Assembly: GCA_000433755.1 (NCBI GenBank)
Contig: FR891245.1
Span: forward strand, 1 to 21,128
Direction: 5' to 3'
From: Clostridium sp. CAG:465
Lineage (GTDB): Bacteria > Bacillota > Clostridia > TANB77 > CAG-465
DNA: 21,128 bases
The notes beneath the pieces were generated by a model. It did not search any database. It saw only the letters and a program-made list of their open reading frames with translations, and had not been told where the DNA came from. Positions 8,227 through 15,068 of the stretch are shown one piece after another (within the stretch, counting starts at the first letter, position 1; each line of letters opens with the position of its first letter). Made by a program: the position numbers and the translations under genes.

Positions 8227-9074
8227 ATATCCTCAATTAAGTAACTATTTCCTTTTCTTTGTATTTTGTATACACCTTGCTTCATTTTATCTTTGCTAAT
8301 TTCTCCTGATGAAATTTTACTATTTAAAAATTCATTTTGGGTATTCTCATCATCCATTTTTTCATTGTTTATAACTAAAGCTTTGTTCTTTTTAGTGTCA
8401 TCATAGTATATTGTATGAGTTGAATTAGTATTTTCTTCCATAGTTTCAACAGTATTACAGTTAACATATAATCTATATGTATAAACTGTTATATTATCTC
8501 CTGTCTCTTCTATTTTATATGGTATATCTTTTATATAATTAAATTCTACAAAACCAGTTGGAAGTATAATATAATTTCCTTCTTTACTGTCATAAGATCC
8601 AGATAAAAATACTTCTTGATGTTTTAAATTTGATGTATTAGTAAATAATTTCTTTGCAACACTTTCTAAATCATCTTTTGTAACATAATCTCCCACATAT
8701 TCTTCAGATTTTCTTCTTAATGATAAATACTCATCATCTGTAACAATTTTTGCAAAAGTAAACATTATTTTTGCTCTATCATCTAGTCCACTAGCTTCTA
8801 CTTCTTTAAAAAAACTATCTGAATATATATTAGGAATATATATTAAATCTTGTATAGTATTTCCTATTTTACTAGTTAATACAACATTTTCAGTCTGGCT
8901 ATTTTCTACATTTTCTTTGGCATTTTGTTCACTATCATTTTTACCTTGCTCTATATTATTTTCAATTTTTTCATCTTTTTTACTAGAATTTTGATTTAAA
9001 ATAATCACCGCAAGAAAAAATATAACAGCCGCAGCGACTATAACTGAAATTACTATACCAACCTTTTTATTCAT
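8220..9074 (-). CDS. Single-pass membrane protein of unknown function
   Basis: 284 residues from the ATG at 9074, which has AGGGGG 7 bases upstream. The alternative start nine codons earlier would overlap recO and lacks a site. The N-terminus has a short basic stretch (MNKKVG) and one long hydrophobic segment (about 5-26, VISVIVAAAVIFFLAVIIL). A Lys/Glu/Asn-rich linker follows to about 60, then a soluble region of roughly 220 residues, presumably outside the cell. There is no lipobox and no recognised catalytic motif. It sits 16 bases after recO as the last gene of that operon, but it does not look functionally related to DNA repair. I do not recognise the family. Confidence 0.7.
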   Translation of the reverse strand: MNKKVGIVISVIVAAAVIFFLAVIILNQNSSKKDEKIENNIEQGKNDSEQNAKENVENSQTENVVLTSKIGNTIQDLIYIPNIYSDSFFKEVEASGLDDRAKIMFTFAKIVTDDEYLSLRRKSEEYVGDYVTKDDLESVAKKLFTNTSNLKHQEVFLSGSYDSKEGNYIILPTGFVEFNYIKDIPYKIEETGDNITVYTYRLYVNCNTVETMEENTNSTHTIYYDDTKKNKALVINNEKMDDENTQNEFLNSKISSGEISKDKMKQGVYKIQRKGNSYLIEDIK

Positions 9075-9090
9075 AAATATCCCCCTAAAT

Positions 9091-9807
9091 TTAAATTCCA
9101 CCTATCATAGCATCAGAATATACATCTGCAAAAAGTCTAATTTGTGATATATCCTTAAGTTCAAAACTAAATACCTTTTTTATATCAGCCTTCATTATAT
9201 ATTCTATTGCAATAAGAGTAGCTTTATTAATTTTTATATATCTTCTTTTATCCTTATTATTTATACAATTATTACATAAGAAATTATTTCCTACATAATC
9301 ATAATATATTTCATCTATACTATTTAATACTTGTCCACATAAATAACATTTTTCTATATGTGGCATAAAACCTAAAAGGCAAAATAATTTTATTTTAAAT
9401 ATAGCTATAACTAAATTTATATCTTTAATATTTTTTCCTAAGATATACATTGTATTTAAAAAAAGTTTTAATATATATGAAGTATCTTCATTTTCATCTG
9501 TTACTTTTATTAAAAGCCTTGTAAGTTCAAATGAAATTTCAAGTTTATCCAAATCTATTCTTATGTTATAAAAAGTGTCAATTACATTTGCAGAATTAAT
9601 ATAATAAAAATTCCTTGATTTATACAAAACAAATTCGTTATACACTAGATATTGTGCATTTGCAAGAATTGGACTATTTGTTTTTTTTGCTCCTTTTGCA
9701 ATACACGAAACCTTTCCTAATGTGTCTGTAAGTATCGTTATTATTTTATCATTATCTTTATATTGTACCTCTTTAATTACTATCCCTTTTACCTTTATCA
9801 AGTTCAT
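9091..9807 (-). CDS. recO: DNA repair protein RecO
   Basis: 238 residues, normal for the family. RecO works in the RecFOR pathway, helping load RecA on SSB-coated single-stranded DNA. The N-terminal OB-fold region starts with the typical VKGIVIKEVQYKDNDKIITI pattern and contains GKVSCIAKGAKK (31-42). The C-terminal helical part holds a zinc-finger set of four cysteines (154, 157, 178, 181: CYLC and CNNC), as in most Gram-positive RecO proteins. Its start lies inside the end of the upstream yqzL-type gene in another frame (35-base overlap), which suggests translational coupling. Confidence 0.93.
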   Translation of the reverse strand: MNLIKVKGIVIKEVQYKDNDKIITILTDTLGKVSCIAKGAKKTNSPILANAQYLVYNEFVLYKSRNFYYINSANVIDTFYNIRIDLDKLEISFELTRLLIKVTDENEDTSYILKLFLNTMYILGKNIKDINLVIAIFKIKLFCLLGFMPHIEKCYLCGQVLNSIDEIYYDYVGNNFLCNNCINNKDKRRYIKINKATLIAIEYIMKADIKKVFSFELKDISQIRLFADVYSDAMIGGI

Positions 9808-9937
9808 CTAAAATAATCCCTTCATCATTTATTAACCCTATATTTTGATTGTTAATTTCACATATTTTTTTATATTCAATATAACTTTCTAAATTTCCTG
9901 TTTTACAAAAATTCTCCCATGCCAAATCTTCATACAT
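9773..9937 (-). CDS. yqzL: YqzL-family small protein
   Basis: 54 residues, found by reading the gap between era and recO. The start is ATG at 9935-9937, with AAGGTGA just upstream. The N-terminus MYEDLAWENFCKTGNLESYI, followed by EYKK, matches the short YqzL-type protein pattern (W..F..TG....Y...K) known between era and recO in many Bacillota. The C-terminal 25 residues are longer than in the Bacillus protein and acidic. The function is unknown. The gene overlaps the recO start by 35 bases, and the shared position and overlap support a real coding gene. Confidence 0.8.
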   Translation of the reverse strand: MYEDLAWENFCKTGNLESYIEYKKICEINNQNIGLINDEGIILDELDKGKRDSN

Positions 9938-9989
9938 AAAATCACCTTCTACTCATATTTTATGTAATTATTAACTTCATATACTAAAA

Positions 9990-10018
9990 ATTATATACTT
10001 ATTTGTCTAATTTTGTAA
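9990..10018 (-). promoter_or_regulatory. Candidate promoter of the yqzL-recO operon
   Basis: Minus strand TTACAA (10013-10018), 17-base spacer, TATAAT (9990-9995), directly after the era stop codon. The -35 is weak. No terminator is visible after era, so read-through from era is also likely. Confidence 0.4.
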
Positions 10019-10933
10019 CTATATTTTTGATTTCAAATCTCCTAAAAAATTATCATTTTCTTGCCAATTTTCTCTTACCTTAACCCAAATTTTAAGATTA
10101 ATTTTAGCATCAAGATTATTTTCTAAATCTTTTTTTGCCTCTCTTGTTATCTTTTTTAACATAGTTCCATCTTTTCCAATTACAATTCCTTTATGAGATT
10201 TCTTTTTACAAATTAAATTTACATCAATATTATATACATACTTTCCATCTTCTCTTATATTTTCTTTAAAATTTTCAACCTCAACCTTAATTCCATGAGG
10301 AACTTCTTCATCTAAATTATTTAAAGCCTTTTCCCTAATTGTTTCTTCAACAATTTCTCTTTCTGTAATATCTGTAATTTCATCTTCCGGATAAATAATA
10401 TCTCCTGGTTTTAAATATTTTTCTATACATGAAATTAAAATATCAAGTCCATCATTTTTATATACAGAAATAGGGATAATATCACAAAAACTTGCTCCTA
10501 TACTGGCAAAAAATTTATTGTATTCATCCATTATACTAAGAAGTCTTGCTTTATCAACTTTATCTATTTTATTTATACAAAGAATTACTTTTGTATTTAA
10601 ATTTCCTATATTTTTCATTATATTTTCATTTGCAAAATCTATTTTAGGCCTTGTTGCATCAACTAAATATACAATAACATCAACATTATTTATAGCTGTA
10701 TTTACACTTTGCATCATATATTTTCCCATTTTATGCTTAGGTGTATGTACTCCAGGAGTATCAATAAATACAATTTGTGACGTTTTACTTGTAACTATTC
10801 CTTTTATATTAAATCTTGTAGTTTGAGGTTTTGGTGTTGTAATTGCTACCTTAAACCCAACTAGTTTATTTACAAGTGTAGACTTTCCTGCATTAGGTTT
10901 CCCAACTACACTAACATATCCACTTTTAAACAT
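10019..10933 (-). CDS. era: GTPase Era
   Basis: 304 residues from the ATG at 10933, chosen because GGAGGG lies 4 bases upstream. An in-frame TTG four codons earlier overlaps that site. Era binds the 3' end of 16S rRNA and assists 30S subunit maturation. The GTPase domain has G1 GKPNAGKST (11-19), the switch I region PQTTR (36-40), G3 DTPG (58-61) and G4 NKID (121-124). The C-terminal KH RNA-binding domain carries the GXXG-type motif in GIVIGKDGTMLKKI (249-262). It is the first gene of the minus-strand housekeeping block and has its own promoter. Confidence 0.97.
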   Translation of the reverse strand: MFKSGYVSVVGKPNAGKSTLVNKLVGFKVAITTPKPQTTRFNIKGIVTSKTSQIVFIDTPGVHTPKHKMGKYMMQSVNTAINNVDVIVYLVDATRPKIDFANENIMKNIGNLNTKVILCINKIDKVDKARLLSIMDEYNKFFASIGASFCDIIPISVYKNDGLDILISCIEKYLKPGDIIYPEDEITDITEREIVEETIREKALNNLDEEVPHGIKVEVENFKENIREDGKYVYNIDVNLICKKKSHKGIVIGKDGTMLKKITREAKKDLENNLDAKINLKIWVKVRENWQENDNFLGDLKSKI

Positions 10934-10954
10934 TTTTCCCTCCAAATTATCAAT

Positions 10955-10983
10955 ATTATATCATTTAAAGCTATTATTGTAAA
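10955..10983 (-). promoter_or_regulatory. era: SigmaA promoter of era
   Basis: Minus strand TTTACA (10978-10983), 17-base spacer, TATAAT (10955-10960) preceded by TGA, an extended -10. The leader would be short, about 15 bases, and ends in GGAGGG. Confidence 0.7.
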
Positions 10984-11174
10984 TACATTCAAGAAATTTA
11001 AAAATATGTTTGAAAATAATATACACAAGTATTATTATTTCAAAATCACAAAAAATTTTAGAAAATATTGATACTCTTAAAAAATACATATTGTTATTAA
11101 ATTTTTATTTAAAGTATTAAAAAACACACCTTATCAATAAAAAATAATTAGAACATAACTACATATACTATTTC
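10984..11174. other. AT-rich intergenic stretch between era and the fic island
   Basis: No reading frame of note. The only structure seen is an imperfect palindrome at about 11009-11043 (TTTGAAAATAATA against TATTATTATTTCAAA, two extra bases in the right arm). It marks the boundary between the housekeeping block and the accessory fic/ATPase island. Confidence 0.4.
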
Positions 11175-11256
11175 ATTATCTGCATATAATAAATAAAAAT
11201 ATATGCAGATAAGCATTGACTATATGCATATAAAATGATAAAATATATGCAGATAA
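11175..11256. repeat. Repeated operator-like sites upstream of fic
   Basis: The 17-base sequence AAAATATATGCAGATAA occurs at 11196-11212 and again at 11240-11256, 44 bases apart (about four helical turns). A copy in opposite orientation (ATTATCTGCATATA, 11175-11188) makes an inverted pair with the first. A partial fourth copy (TATATGCATATAA) sits at 11221-11233. The sites surround and overlap the fic promoter: one ends just before the -35, and another covers the -10 edge and start point. This is the arrangement expected for a repressor, which is an inference. Confidence 0.65.
11216..11244 (+). promoter_or_regulatory. Promoter of the fic gene
   Basis: TTGACT (11216-11221), 17-base spacer, TAAAAT (11239-11244). 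Transcription would start near 11251, inside an operator-like repeat. The ATG at 11235 that opens the longest frame therefore lies within the promoter and cannot be the start. Confidence 0.65.
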
Positions 11257-11297
11257 TAAAAAATACACATAAAAATATTCAGAAAGAAGGAGTTATA

Positions 11298-12353
11298 ATG
11301 AAAAAATTTGATTATTCATTTTTAGATAACGGATTATTACCAGCAAGTTTAATAAATATAACAAGTACAATTTATTCATTAAAGGCAGGCGCAAATATTA
11401 GAAAATATGAATATGAGAGAATATTTACTGAGTTAGAAAAAATAGCAATAGTACAATCAGTAAAAAGTTCAAATGCCATAGAAGGAATAGTAACTAGTGA
11501 TGAACGTATTGAAAAAATAGTAAATCAAAATAGTAAGCCATTAAATCATAACGAAAGTGAAATTGCAGGATACAGAGATGCATTAAATGAAATACATTCG
11601 CATTATGAAGAGATAGAAATTAGCGAAAATACAATATTAAGATTACACGAAATAATGATGAATTATACAGGCAGTGAAGATGCAGGTCGCTATAAAATTA
11701 ATCAAAACTATATAATTGAAGAAGATAAACTAGGAAACAGAAAAATGAGATTTAAGCCATTAGACGCAAAGGAAACACCAGAGGCAATGAAACAATTAAT
11801 ATTAGCTTATCAAGATGCTCGTAATAACTCTAATATTAATCAATTATTATTAATACCATGTGTTATCCTTGATTTCTTATGTATACATCCATTTAGAGAT
11901 GAAAATGGAAGAATGTCAAGATTATTAACCTTATTATTATTATATAAAAATGGTTTTGATGTAGGTAAATATGTTTCATTTGAAGAACAAATAAATAATA
12001 GTAAAGGAAATTATTATGAGGCATTAAGATTATCTTCTATTAATTGGTTAGAAAATAAACATAGTTATATTCCTTTTATTGAAAACTTTTTATCTACTCT
12101 ATATATATGTTATAAAGAACTAGATAAAAGATTTAGTGTTGTAAATAGTAATAAAATCACAAAAAAAGCAAGAATTGAAGCTACAATATTAAATAATTTA
12201 ACACCAATATCTAAATCTGAAATATGTAGTATATTGCCAGATGTAAGTGCAACAACTGTAGAAGTTGTTTTAGCTTCAATGGTTAAAGATGGCACAATAA
12301 TTAAAATTGGAAATGGAAGAAATACAAAATATATAAAAAATAATGTTCGATAA
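11298..12353 (+). CDS. Fic family protein (probable AMP-transferase) with winged-helix C-terminus
   Basis: 351 residues from the ATG at 11298, preceded by AAGGAG. Fic enzymes transfer AMP or other nucleotide parts to protein targets. The N-terminal helical region carries the inhibitory-helix motif S58-N-A-I-E62-G63, the class II self-inhibited layout. The Fic core has HPFRDENGRMSR (197-208), with catalytic His197, the acidic residue Asp201 and the phosphate-binding Asn203-Gly204-Arg205. The usual Gly at position 202 is Glu. The C-terminal stretch (about 285-345, ARIEATILNN...SKSEIC...VSATTVEVVLASMVKDGTI) looks like a winged helix, so the protein may bind its own operator repeats. The 3' end of the gene is duplicated downstream of the ATPase gene. 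Targets are unknown. Confidence 0.9.
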   Translation: MKKFDYSFLDNGLLPASLINITSTIYSLKAGANIRKYEYERIFTELEKIAIVQSVKSSNAIEGIVTSDERIEKIVNQNSKPLNHNESEIAGYRDALNEIHSHYEEIEISENTILRLHEIMMNYTGSEDAGRYKINQNYIIEEDKLGNRKMRFKPLDAKETPEAMKQLILAYQDARNNSNINQLLLIPCVILDFLCIHPFRDENGRMSRLLTLLLLYKNGFDVGKYVSFEEQINNSKGNYYEALRLSSINWLENKHSYIPFIENFLSTLYICYKELDKRFSVVNSNKITKKARIEATILNNLTPISKSEICSILPDVSATTVEVVLASMVKDGTIIKIGNGRNTKYIKNNVR

Positions 12354-12384
12354 TAAATTTTTATGTTAAAATATCAAAAAATGT
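12321..12384 (+). repeat. Direct repeat copy 1, covering the fic 3' end
   Basis: The first 41 bases (12321-12361, the last ten fic codons and stop) match 13804-13844 at 38 of 41 positions. After 13 extra bases, CAAAAAATGT (12375-12384) matches 13845-13854 exactly. The two copies bracket the ATPase gene, with a start-to-start distance of 1483 bases. Confidence 0.8.
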
Positions 12385-12403
12385 ATATTGATATTAAAAA
12401 TAC

Positions 12404-12450
12404 ATATAATCATTACGAAAAAATTACGTGAACGGAAAAAATTCGTAATG
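12404..12450 (+). repeat. Promoter-operator repeat R1
   Basis: 47 bases, 43 identical to R2 (12479-12525). It contains a TATAAT box (12405-12410) and a 38-base core (12412-12449) that begins ATTACGAA and ends TTCGTAAT, an 8-bp inverted pair. The core differs from R2 only in the three central bases GTG. No good -35 lies in front, so R1 looks like an operator copy that stops 7 bases before the functional -35. Confidence 0.8.
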
Positions 12451-12456
12451 AAATAA

Positions 12457-12485
12457 TTGACTAAATCTAAAATTTTTGATATAAT
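12457..12485 (+). promoter_or_regulatory. SigmaA promoter of the ATPase gene
   Basis: TTGACT (12457-12462), exactly 17 bases, TATAAT (12480-12485) preceded by TGA (extended -10). It lies between repeats R1 and R2. The predicted start point near 12492 is inside R2, so the 5' arm of R2 would be mostly untranscribed. A DNA-binding role for the repeats is more likely than an RNA hairpin. Confidence 0.75.
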
Positions 12486-12525
12486 TATTACGAAAAAATT
12501 ACTCAAACGGAAAAAATTCGTAATG
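12479..12525 (+). repeat. Promoter-operator repeat R2
   Basis: Second copy of the R1 unit, 75 bases downstream of the first. It begins with the working TATAAT box, and its 38-base core (12487-12524) has TCA in the centre instead of GTG. The core ends one base before the GGAGG ribosome binding site of the ATPase gene (12525-12529). Confidence 0.8.
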
Positions 12526-12537
12526 GAGGTTTAAATT

Positions 12538-13782
12538 ATGGAGATAAAAAGAGATTTTTATTTAAATGAACTTATTGATAGAATGGATAATGGTCTTATA
12601 AAAATAGTTACAGGAATAAGGAGATGTGGAAAATCTTATTTATTGGACCCAATTTTTAAAGACTACCTTATAAAACAAGGTATAGAGAAAGATCATATTA
12701 TAAAATTAAGTTTAGATGAAAGGACAAATAGTAAATACTTAGATCCAGATACACTTGACCAATATATAAGAAGTTTAATTATTGATAATAAAAAATATTA
12801 TCTAATATTAGATGAAATACAACTAGTAAAAGAATTTGAATCAGTTTTAATAGGATTTATGCATATAGATAATGTAGAAATATATGTAACAGGAAGTAAT
12901 TCAAAATTTTTATCCTCAGATATAGTTACAGAATTTAGAGGCAGAGGAGATGAAATAAGAGTATATCCTCTATCTTTTGACGAGTTTTTTTCTGTATTTG
13001 AAGGAAGTGAGGAAAAAGCTTTAAATGAGTATTATACATATGGAGGATTACCTTTAACTCTACTTTCTAAAACAGAAAATACGAAAACAAATTATTTAAA
13101 AACGCAAAAAGAAAATGTATATATTAACGACATTGTTGAAAGGAACAATGTTCAAAATAGAGAAGAATTAGAAATTCTAGTACAAATAATAGCATCAAAT
13201 ATAGGTTCACTAACAAATCCATTAAAATTATCAAATGCATTTAAAGAAAGAGACAGAAGTTCAACAATGACTGACAAAACAATATATAATTATTTAGGAT
13301 ATTTACAAGACGCCTTTATGATAGAGAAAGCAAGACGTTTTGATGTAAGAGGTAAAAGATTTATAGAAACTCCTCAAAAATATTATTTTACAGATATGGG
13401 AATTAGAAATTCCTTTCTAGATTTTAGACAAAGTGAAGAAATATCACATACAATGGAAAATGTAATTTACTTAGAATTGAGAAAACGTGGCTATAATGTT
13501 GATGTGGGAACAGTTGAAATAAGAGAAGGTGACAGTAAAAAGCAATTAGAAATAGATTTTGTTGCAAATAAAGGAAACAACAAAATCTATATTCAATCAG
13601 CATTAGAAATGAAAACAACTGAAAAAATTGCACAAGAACAAAGATCATTATTAAACGTAAATGACTTTTTTAAAAAAATAATAATTGTAGGAGATAATAT
13701 AAAAAAATCTCGTTATGAAAATGGAATAATAATAATGAGTATATATGATTTTCTGTTAGATCCTAATAGTTTAAATTACTAA
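12538..13782 (+). CDS. AAA-type ATPase with DUF4143 domain
   Basis: 414 residues, ATG 8 bases after GGAGG. The N-terminal P-loop domain (AAA_14 type) has Walker A GIRRCGKS (26-33), Walker B LILDE (89-93), a sensor-like VTGSNSKFL (117-125) and RGRG (134-137). A helical middle part follows. The C-terminal DUF4143 region has a nuclease-like pattern: MENVIYLELRKRGY (307-320), EIDF (339-342) and Q354. The usual QVK lysine is replaced (QSA), so catalysis is doubtful. These proteins are widespread in anaerobes, and their biological role is not established. The gene has its own promoter between twin operator-like repeats and is bracketed by a duplication of the fic end, so it appears to be a separately acquired cassette. 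It is oriented with fic and ends at a terminator. Confidence 0.88.
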   Translation: MEIKRDFYLNELIDRMDNGLIKIVTGIRRCGKSYLLDPIFKDYLIKQGIEKDHIIKLSLDERTNSKYLDPDTLDQYIRSLIIDNKKYYLILDEIQLVKEFESVLIGFMHIDNVEIYVTGSNSKFLSSDIVTEFRGRGDEIRVYPLSFDEFFSVFEGSEEKALNEYYTYGGLPLTLLSKTENTKTNYLKTQKENVYINDIVERNNVQNREELEILVQIIASNIGSLTNPLKLSNAFKERDRSSTMTDKTIYNYLGYLQDAFMIEKARRFDVRGKRFIETPQKYYFTDMGIRNSFLDFRQSEEISHTMENVIYLELRKRGYNVDVGTVEIREGDSKKQLEIDFVANKGNNKIYIQSALEMKTTEKIAQEQRSLLNVNDFFKKIIIVGDNIKKSRYENGIIIMSIYDFLLDPNSLNY

Positions 13783-13803
13783 GAAAAAATATATAAAAAA
13801 TAT

Positions 13804-13854
13804 AATGCAAAAAATATAAAAAATAATGTTTGATAATAAATTTTCAAAAAATGT
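13804..13854 (+). repeat. Direct repeat copy 2, remnant of the fic 3' end
   Basis: A 51-base copy of the fic tail region downstream of the ATPase gene. In the fic frame it still reads NAKNIKNNV then a stop, against NTKYIKNNVR in the gene. It lacks the 13-base insert seen in copy 1 and leads directly into the terminator. This suggests that the terminator originally served fic before the ATPase cassette arrived. Confidence 0.75.
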
Positions 13855-13858
13855 GAAA

Positions 13859-13897
13859 GTATTTGCAACATAAAAAATTGCAAATGCTTTTTATTTT
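13859..13897 (+). terminator. Terminator after the ATPase gene
   Basis: Stem GTATTTGCAA (13859-13868) with TTGCAAATGC (13878-13887, one G-U pair), loop of nine bases, then TTTTTATTTT. Confidence 0.75.
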
Positions 13898-13945
13898 GTA
13901 AAAGATATAAAAAACCTTTACAAAAAGTATTAGTTTAGCAAGGTG

Positions 13946-13978
13946 TACAAAAATGATGCAGAAAATTCTGCATCATTT
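13946..13978 (-). terminator. Terminator of the minus-strand gene at 13981
   Basis: A perfect 12-bp stem with a four-base loop (AAATGATGCAGA / TCTGCATCATTT, 13951-13978) directly follows the stop codon. On the minus strand it is followed by TTGTACACC after a short T run that overlaps the stem foot. Confidence 0.7.
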
Positions 13979-13980
13979 AA

Positions 13981-14586
13981 TTAAAACATAAATTGTATTA
14001 TTTTTAACCTTAATATATCTTTTGATAATGTGGGTTCTTCATTAAGATTAATTTTTCCCAATTTATTATAGGTCATAAAAAGACTTAAATCACTTATGAA
14101 TTCATTTACAGCATCAACATATGTCATTCCATTATACAATGATAAAATATCATTAGTATTAAATTCTACTTCATAATATGCATTACCCCTCTGGTTTGCT
14201 TTACTTAATACGTATGTATGAATTTGCAAAAGATCAGGCCACAGCCTTTCACTTAAGAACTGAAAAGTAGCTACATTTATATCATAGCTTCCTATATAAC
14301 AATTTAGAGCTATTTTAGTTAAAGTATCATCCAACCAAAAAATATCCACCTTAACATTTGGCATATATTTTTCAAGGTTATATTTTAATAACTCATTATT
14401 GCTTTTAAACCGATTAAAATTGGTAAAATCTTTCCATTCTGATATAAAACTTTCAACATCAAAGTTTATATTATACTTTATACCTAAGTTATATAGTAGA
14501 GATTCAATTTCCAATATTTTATTCAAGTTACTCATATTTGGATACATTAAACCTATTTGCATGGTACAAAAATTGAAATCATTCAT
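13981..14586 (-). CDS. Hypothetical cytoplasmic protein
   Basis: 201 residues, ATG preceded by AGAAGGA. There is no signal peptide, membrane segment or known motif. The protein is acidic to neutral and aromatic-rich, with predicted helical stretches (for example about 16-60 and 145-175). It is transcribed alone from a strong promoter that diverges from the small cysteine-protein cassette, and its end carries a clean terminator. I do not recognise the family. The divergent arrangement makes a link with the cassette possible but not shown. Confidence 0.7.
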   Translation of the reverse strand: MNDFNFCTMQIGLMYPNMSNLNKILEIESLLYNLGIKYNINFDVESFISEWKDFTNFNRFKSNNELLKYNLEKYMPNVKVDIFWLDDTLTKIALNCYIGSYDINVATFQFLSERLWPDLLQIHTYVLSKANQRGNAYYEVEFNTNDILSLYNGMTYVDAVNEFISDLSLFMTYNKLGKINLNEEPTLSKDILRLKIIQFMF

Positions 14587-14638
14587 ATTAATCCTTCTTT
14601 CATTTTTTATTAAAAAAATAATAAGTATTTTTTCTTTA

Positions 14639-14666
14639 ATTATATCATTTTAAACCAATATGTCAA
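14639..14666 (-). promoter_or_regulatory. SigmaA promoter of the 13981-14586 gene
   Basis: Minus strand TTGACA (14661-14666), 16-base spacer, TATAAT (14639-14644) with TGA in front. Transcription would start near 14632, giving a leader of about 46 bases. Confidence 0.7.
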
Positions 14667-14676
14667 ATAAAAAATA

Positions 14677-14703
14677 ACATTTATATTTATATTGCATAAA
14701 ATA
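14677..14703 (+). promoter_or_regulatory. Possible sigmaK-like promoter of the small-protein cassette
   Basis: AC (14677-14678), 16 bases, then CATAAAATA (14695-14703). This matches the Bacillus late mother-cell consensus (AC, 16-17 bases, CATANNNTA). The implied start near 14710 leaves just enough room for the TGGAG site at 14714. No good sigmaA promoter with a sensible leader is seen. In AT-rich DNA a chance match is possible. Confidence 0.35.
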
Positions 14704-14726
14704 TTATATATAATGGAGTGATTAAT

Positions 14727-15056
14727 ATGAATAATTTTTGTTACACATTATCAGTAAGACAAAGAAAATGTCAAAATGGAATATCAAATATAACAGATAA
14801 TGTATATACCAATATATCAAATAATAGTGTTGTTCAACTTGGATTTGGATATACTTTGACATTTATTTCAAGTAACTCAAGTACTGCTACAATACAATTA
14901 TCAAATCCTGATGTTATTCCAAATATTTTATTTAATATTCCAAATGGAAGTTACAAAATATTTGATTTACCAGTAGATTCTGGTACAGTTAGAATATATG
15001 TAGGAGTAACTGCTATAGATTGTAGCAATACTATTGCATGCTGTAATATTATTTAA
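14727..15056 (+). CDS. Small cysteine-containing beta-rich protein (paralogue 1)
   Basis: 109 residues from the ATG at 14727, which follows TGGAG. A GTG three codons earlier is too close to that site. There is no signal peptide. Cysteines lie near both ends (C5 area, RKCQNG, IDCSNT, and a terminal ACCNII). The middle is rich in Ser, Asn, Thr and branched residues, with an alternating pattern typical of beta strands. About 60 residues align with the next gene product: VQLGFGYTLTFISSNSSTAT corresponds to ISLQGNYILNVIAVNNNFAT. First gene of a tight three-gene unit. The function is unknown, and a structural or coat-type protein is one possibility. Confidence 0.75.
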   Translation: MNNFCYTLSVRQRKCQNGISNITDNVYTNISNNSVVQLGFGYTLTFISSNSSTATIQLSNPDVIPNILFNIPNGSYKIFDLPVDSGTVRIYVGVTAIDCSNTIACCNII

Positions 15057-15068
15057 AGGAGACCAACT

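Noticed and set aside
12404..12525. Two repeats with inverted ends considered as a CRISPR array or transposon ends.
   Set aside because: There are only two copies, no regular spacer series and no cas genes. The copies are in direct orientation with promoter elements inside, and no transposase lies between or near them.
13783..13803. Extension of the fic remnant further upstream of 13804.
   Set aside because: The bases are low-complexity A/T, and only the last ten codons match fic. The in-frame residues before that do not align.
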